Positions 61,519 to 64,000 of a stretch of 64,000 bases of DNA are shown one piece after another. Positions within the stretch are counted from its first letter, which is position 1. Each line of letters opens with the position of its first letter. Both the position numbers and the translations under genes were made by a program. The DNA comes from UBA7703 sp034926785 (lineage in GTDB: Bacteria; Bacillota; Clostridia; Christensenellales; CAG-138), in contig JAYFQU010000015.1 in NCBI GenBank assembly GCA_034926785.1, positions 16,608 to 80,607 on the forward strand, read 5' to 3'. Below the pieces are notes generated by a model that saw only the letters and a list, made by a program, of their open reading frames with translations, made no database searches and had not been told where the DNA came from.

Positions 61519-62595
61519 TCATTGCCTGGGCTGCGGATAGTGATAGCGATCCCCTCGATAATTCTCCAGGATGACCTCCTGGTCATCCTTCCAAACCACA
61601 TAGTCGTAGGCAAGCGGAATCTTTCCGCCGCCGCCAGGCGCGTCGATCACATACTTTGGCAGCGCATAGCCGGAGATATTGCCTGTGAGCTTGTGCATAA
61701 TCTCGATTCCCACCTCCACACGCGTTCGAAAATGGCCGATGCCGCAGCTCAAATCGCACTGATAGAGATAATAGGGGCGGACGCGCATTTTGACAAGCCC
61801 AAGCAGGAGCCGTTTCATGGTCTCCGCGTCGTCATTAACGCCGCGCAGGAGCACGGTTTGATTACCCAGCGGAATGCCGGCATCCACGATGGCGGCGCAG
61901 GCACGCGCAGCCTCCGGCGTGAGCTCGTTCGGATGGTTAAAGTGCGTATTGATCCAAATCGGATGATACTTTTTCAGCATGTCGGTGAGCTCTTTGGTGA
62001 TGCGCATTGGCATTACGACCGGCACCCGCGTGCCGATTCGGATGATTTCCACATGCTCGATAGCGCGGAGGGCGGAGATGATGCGCTCCAACTTTTCCGT
62101 GCTCATGGTCAGCGGATCACCGCCGGAGATGAGCACATCGCGAATCTCCGTGTGCGCGCGGATATAGGCCACCGCTTGCTGCAAAGCGGATTCCGTAATG
62201 GTGCAATCCTCCTCGCCGACGGCGCGACGGCGCGTACAGTGCCTGCAATACATGGAGCACTGCATGGTCACGAGCAGCAGAACGCGATCCGGATAGCGAT
62301 GAACCACATGCGGCACGGGGCTATCCGCCTCCTCACCCAGCGGGTCGGCAAGATCGTTTGGATCCGGCAGGGTCTCCAGAATCGAGGGGACGGCCTGCAT
62401 CCGAATGGGATCTTTCGGATTGTCCGTGTGGATCAGCGAGGCATAATAGGGCGTAATCGCCATGCGAAATGCGCTCAGGCAGGTTTGGATATCCTGCTGC
62501 TCCTGCTCCGTCAACGGGAGAATGGTATTGAGTTGTTCAGCGGTCGTGATACGGTTGGCATACTGCCATTTCCAGTCGTTCCAGCGGGGTTCCAT
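61519..62595 (-). CDS. kamA: Lysine 2,3-aminomutase (KamA family radical SAM enzyme)
   Basis: A 358-residue radical SAM/PLP enzyme predicted to turn L-lysine into L-beta-lysine. The cluster motif C113-x3-C117-x2-C120 lies in QCSMYCRHCTRRR; the PLP lysine is Lys325 in DAPGGGGK. Asp281 (YQCDLS) and Asp318 (IDAPG) are 37 residues apart and correspond to the two aspartates that hold the lysine side-chain amino group in clostridial KamA, so lysine rather than glutamate is the likely substrate. It is about 60 residues shorter than clostridial KamA because the Cys-containing C-terminal tail is missing. The start MEPRWNDWKW is the typical N-terminus. It follows the ligase gene by 19 bp. Confidence 0.9.
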   Translation of the reverse strand: MEPRWNDWKWQYANRITTAEQLNTILPLTEQEQQDIQTCLSAFRMAITPYYASLIHTDNPKDPIRMQAVPSILETLPDPNDLADPLGEEADSPVPHVVHRYPDRVLLLVTMQCSMYCRHCTRRRAVGEEDCTITESALQQAVAYIRAHTEIRDVLISGGDPLTMSTEKLERIISALRAIEHVEIIRIGTRVPVVMPMRITKELTDMLKKYHPIWINTHFNHPNELTPEAARACAAIVDAGIPLGNQTVLLRGVNDDAETMKRLLLGLVKMRVRPYYLYQCDLSCGIGHFRTRVEVGIEIMHKLTGNISGYALPKYVIDAPGGGGKIPLAYDYVVWKDDQEVILENYRGDRYHYPQPRQ

Positions 62596-62614
62596 TGCGC
62601 CTGCCACCGCCGTT

Positions 62615-63646
62615 CTAGAGCGACACGCCGGCACGCTCGGCGCCCGCGCGGAGGATTTGGTAAACGAGTTCGCCGTGCGGCACGCCGCAGAATTCTGCGA
62701 GCATGGGGTAATCGCTGTAATGCGGCGCGAGCCCGGGCAGGGGATTGATCTCGATAAAATAAATCTTACCGTTTTCACCCATCCGGAAATCCACACGCGC
62801 AAGATCCCTGCATCCCAACGCCAGAAAAATCTTCTTCGCCATCCGGACGATTTCGTGCTCCTGCGCAGGCAGAAGATCGGCAGGGCATGCATAGGAAACG
62901 TACTTCTCATACTCCTGCTTCACGGTGTAGTTATAGATGCGATATCCCTCAATCGGGGAGCTGTGGTAGAGAATCTCCATCGGCGGGAAGACCTTAACCG
63001 ATTCGCCGTTACCGAGCAGGCCGACGGTGAATTCACGCCCCGCAATATACTCCTCTGCGAGGACGTCGCCGCCATAGAGTGAAAAATTTTTTTGAACGAG
63101 CGCACGCAGCTGAGCGTCGTCTTCGGCGATGCAGACATCGGGGATGCCCTTGCTGGAACCCTCGGCATTCGGCTTCACGATGACGGGATATGGTAAACCC
63201 GATGCGCGGACGGGCGCACCGGGAGAATAGACGCGATAACGCGGGGTAGGCACACGCCAGGTCGCGAGCAGCCGCTTGCAGAGCGCTTTATCGAGCGCGA
63301 GGCAGAGCGCTGTTTCGTCCGATCCCGTGAATGGTATTTGAAGGAAATTTAGCAATGCCGGCACTTGCGCCTCTCTGGCGCGCCCGCCGCTTCCTTCGGC
63401 AATGTTGAAGACAAAATCCGGTTTTTCCGAACGAAGTTTTTGCGGCAAATCCGGGTCTGCCTCCAGCAAAACCGTTTGAAGGCCGTGCTGTTCCATCGCC
63501 GATTGGATGGCGAGCACGGTTTCCATGCTGTCAAACTCCGCCTGTGCGTCAGGCGCCTGATCTTGCGTAAAGACAGCACGTTTAAGGTTGTATGTTATGC
63601 CGATCTTTACGCGCCCAAGAGGCACGTCCTCTGAAGGATTTTCCAC
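62615..63646 (-). CDS. D-Ala--D-Ala ligase-like ATP-grasp enzyme, probable beta-lysine partner
   Basis: A 343-residue ATP-grasp ligase of the Ddl family. Seen are the N-terminal domain (about 14-105), DKALCKRLLATWRVPTP, the glycine/serine ATP loop KPNAEGSSKGI, EEYIAGREFTVGLLG and the metal-binding end RVDFRMGENGKIYFIEINPLPGL. The last motif reads NPLPGLAPHYSDYP where true Ddl enzymes usually have NTLPGFTxxSxxP, so the acceptor pocket differs. It is the first gene of a two-gene minus-strand operon with kamA, suggesting that it joins beta-lysine (or lysine) to another amino acid or peptide. The start appears to be GTG at 63646. Confidence 0.8.
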   Translation of the reverse strand: MENPSEDVPLGRVKIGITYNLKRAVFTQDQAPDAQAEFDSMETVLAIQSAMEQHGLQTVLLEADPDLPQKLRSEKPDFVFNIAEGSGGRAREAQVPALLNFLQIPFTGSDETALCLALDKALCKRLLATWRVPTPRYRVYSPGAPVRASGLPYPVIVKPNAEGSSKGIPDVCIAEDDAQLRALVQKNFSLYGGDVLAEEYIAGREFTVGLLGNGESVKVFPPMEILYHSSPIEGYRIYNYTVKQEYEKYVSYACPADLLPAQEHEIVRMAKKIFLALGCRDLARVDFRMGENGKIYFIEINPLPGLAPHYSDYPMLAEFCGVPHGELVYQILRAGAERAGVSL

Positions 63647-63702
63647 ATTGCATCACTTCTCTTCCCCATAAAAAATCGCGACAATAAAATGTCTGCACGC
63701 AC

Positions 63703-63731
63703 GTTTTAACTCTAATCGATCCGTTTGTCAA
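63703..63731 (-). promoter_or_regulatory. Possible promoter for the ligase-kamA operon
   Basis: On the minus strand a consensus TTGACA (63731-63726) is followed after 17 bp by TAAAAC (63708-63703), 57 bp before the ligase start codon. The -10 is imperfect. Confidence 0.5.
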
Positions 63732-63836
63732 TATCGTAAATGTGACGTTTTTTTATCAATTCTCAAAAGTTAAAATGTGTTGCTTGCATGGTAGAACAAT
63801 AAGTCTGTCAACAGTGAAAACAGAAAATAGAACAGT

Positions 63837-63862
63837 AAAAAAACGTCCGCCGTGCGGACGTT
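63837..63862 (-). terminator. Terminator for a minus-strand gene beyond the right edge
   Basis: AACGTCCGC / GCGGACGTT (63842-63850 and 63854-63862) is a perfect 9-bp stem. Read on the minus strand it is followed by seven T (63843-63837), a standard intrinsic terminator. Confidence 0.75.
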
Positions 63863-63865
63863 CAG

Positions 63866-63904
63866 CCCATCGACAAAGTCCTGCGGACTCTGCCGATGGG
63901 TTTT
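63866..63904 (+). terminator. Nested stem-loop followed by T-run
   Basis: CCCATCG / CGATGGG (63866-63872 and 63894-63900) encloses AGTCC / GGACT (63877-63889), then TTTT. It could terminate + strand transcripts or be part of the repeat-rich region. Confidence 0.5.
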
Positions 63905-63913
63905 ACTTTGGGT

Positions 63914-63956
63914 TAAAATGACGCGAATCGCGCCATTTTTTCACAAATTCGGCGAA
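63914..63956 (+). repeat. 43-bp dispersed repeat, copy B
   Basis: Direct copy of 61386-61428 with 2 mismatches. It continues into a second stem (AAATTCGGCGA / TCGCCAAATTT, 63946-63971, one mismatch) and a third (GGATTT / GAAATCC-type, near 63983-64000), so at least three hairpins follow one another up to the window edge. Confidence 0.85.
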
Positions 63957-64000
63957 TGAATCGCCAAATTTGAAGGAACATGGGGGATTTTCGAAATCCC

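Noticed and set aside
61504..62748. A 414-codon + strand open frame opposite kamA and the ligase end
   Set aside because: It runs antisense to kamA, whose radical SAM and PLP motifs are intact on the minus strand. The + frame has no recognisable family.
62596..62910. A 105-residue N-terminal extension of the kamA frame
   Set aside because: The extension is antisense-like sequence overlapping the ligase gene in another frame. KamA homology begins at MEPRWNDWKW, encoded from 62595.
1..64000. tRNA, rRNA, riboswitch or transposase genes
   Set aside because: I looked for T-loop-like motifs, FMN and other riboswitch cores near ribF and elsewhere, and DDE transposase-like proteins, and found none that could be supported by eye.

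Overview
The window looks like a core-genome stretch from a Gram-positive anaerobe of the Bacillota, most likely a member of the Clostridia. The evidence is gene order and content: rimP-nusA-rnpM-ylxQ-infB-rbfA-nrnA-truB-ribF-rpsO-pnp, yggS-sepF-divIVA, yceD-rpmF-plsX-acpP-rnc-smc-ftsY-ylxM-ffh-rpsP-KH-rimM-trmD, ylqF-rnhB-yraN-(yifB-dprA)-topA-trmFO-hslVU, RNase J, and dgt-dnaG-rpoD. DNA is moderately GC-rich, TTG and GTG starts are common, and -35/-10 boxes match a housekeeping sigma-A (TTGACA / TATAAT, 16-18 bp apart). I cannot name a genus. No rRNA, tRNA, CRISPR array, phage or transposase gene was recognised.

Layout. 1-3126: tail of an rRNA pseudouridine synthase, a biotin-dependent decarboxylase/transcarboxylase set (oadG-like, separate biotin carrier, oadA) without a beta subunit, and pgsA. 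3127-12187: the transcription/translation operon from rimP through infB, truB and ribF to rpsO. 12309-19359: pnp, an M16 peptidase, a dUTPase-like protein, an HlyD-like membrane protein and the division genes yggS, sepF, divIVA. 19356-24674: ygiQ, then yceD-rpmF, plsX, acpP, rnc. 24665-32807: smc, ftsY, SRP (ylxM-ffh), rpsP, KH protein, rimM, trmD. 32910-36189: an EamA transporter inserted before rplS, then rbgA, rnhB, yraN. 36220-40945: an accessory block with a giant double GT-C glycosyltransferase, gtrA and an unusually hairpin-dense intergenic region. 40946-49538: yifB, dprA, topA, trmFO, hslV, hslU. 49562-60528: a SleB-type lipoprotein, RNase J, ylbF family, mltG, aminopeptidase P, efp, a CD1247-type zinc-ribbon protein, dgt, dnaG, rpoD. 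60619-64000: a GNAT protein with a glycine-rich membrane hairpin, then the only minus-strand genes of the window: a Ddl-like ATP-grasp ligase followed by a lysine 2,3-aminomutase.

Almost every gene is on the + strand and many are translationally coupled (ATGA/GTGA overlaps), forming long operons separated by clear terminators and sigma-A promoters. The most interesting parts are the reverse-strand ligase-aminomutase pair, which sits between two near-identical 43-bp direct repeats; a perfect 9-bp inverted repeat straddling the plsX -10 box; a perfect palindrome just downstream of a possible hslV -10 box; the 1276-residue double GT-C protein; and the stem-loop cluster at 40683-40885.
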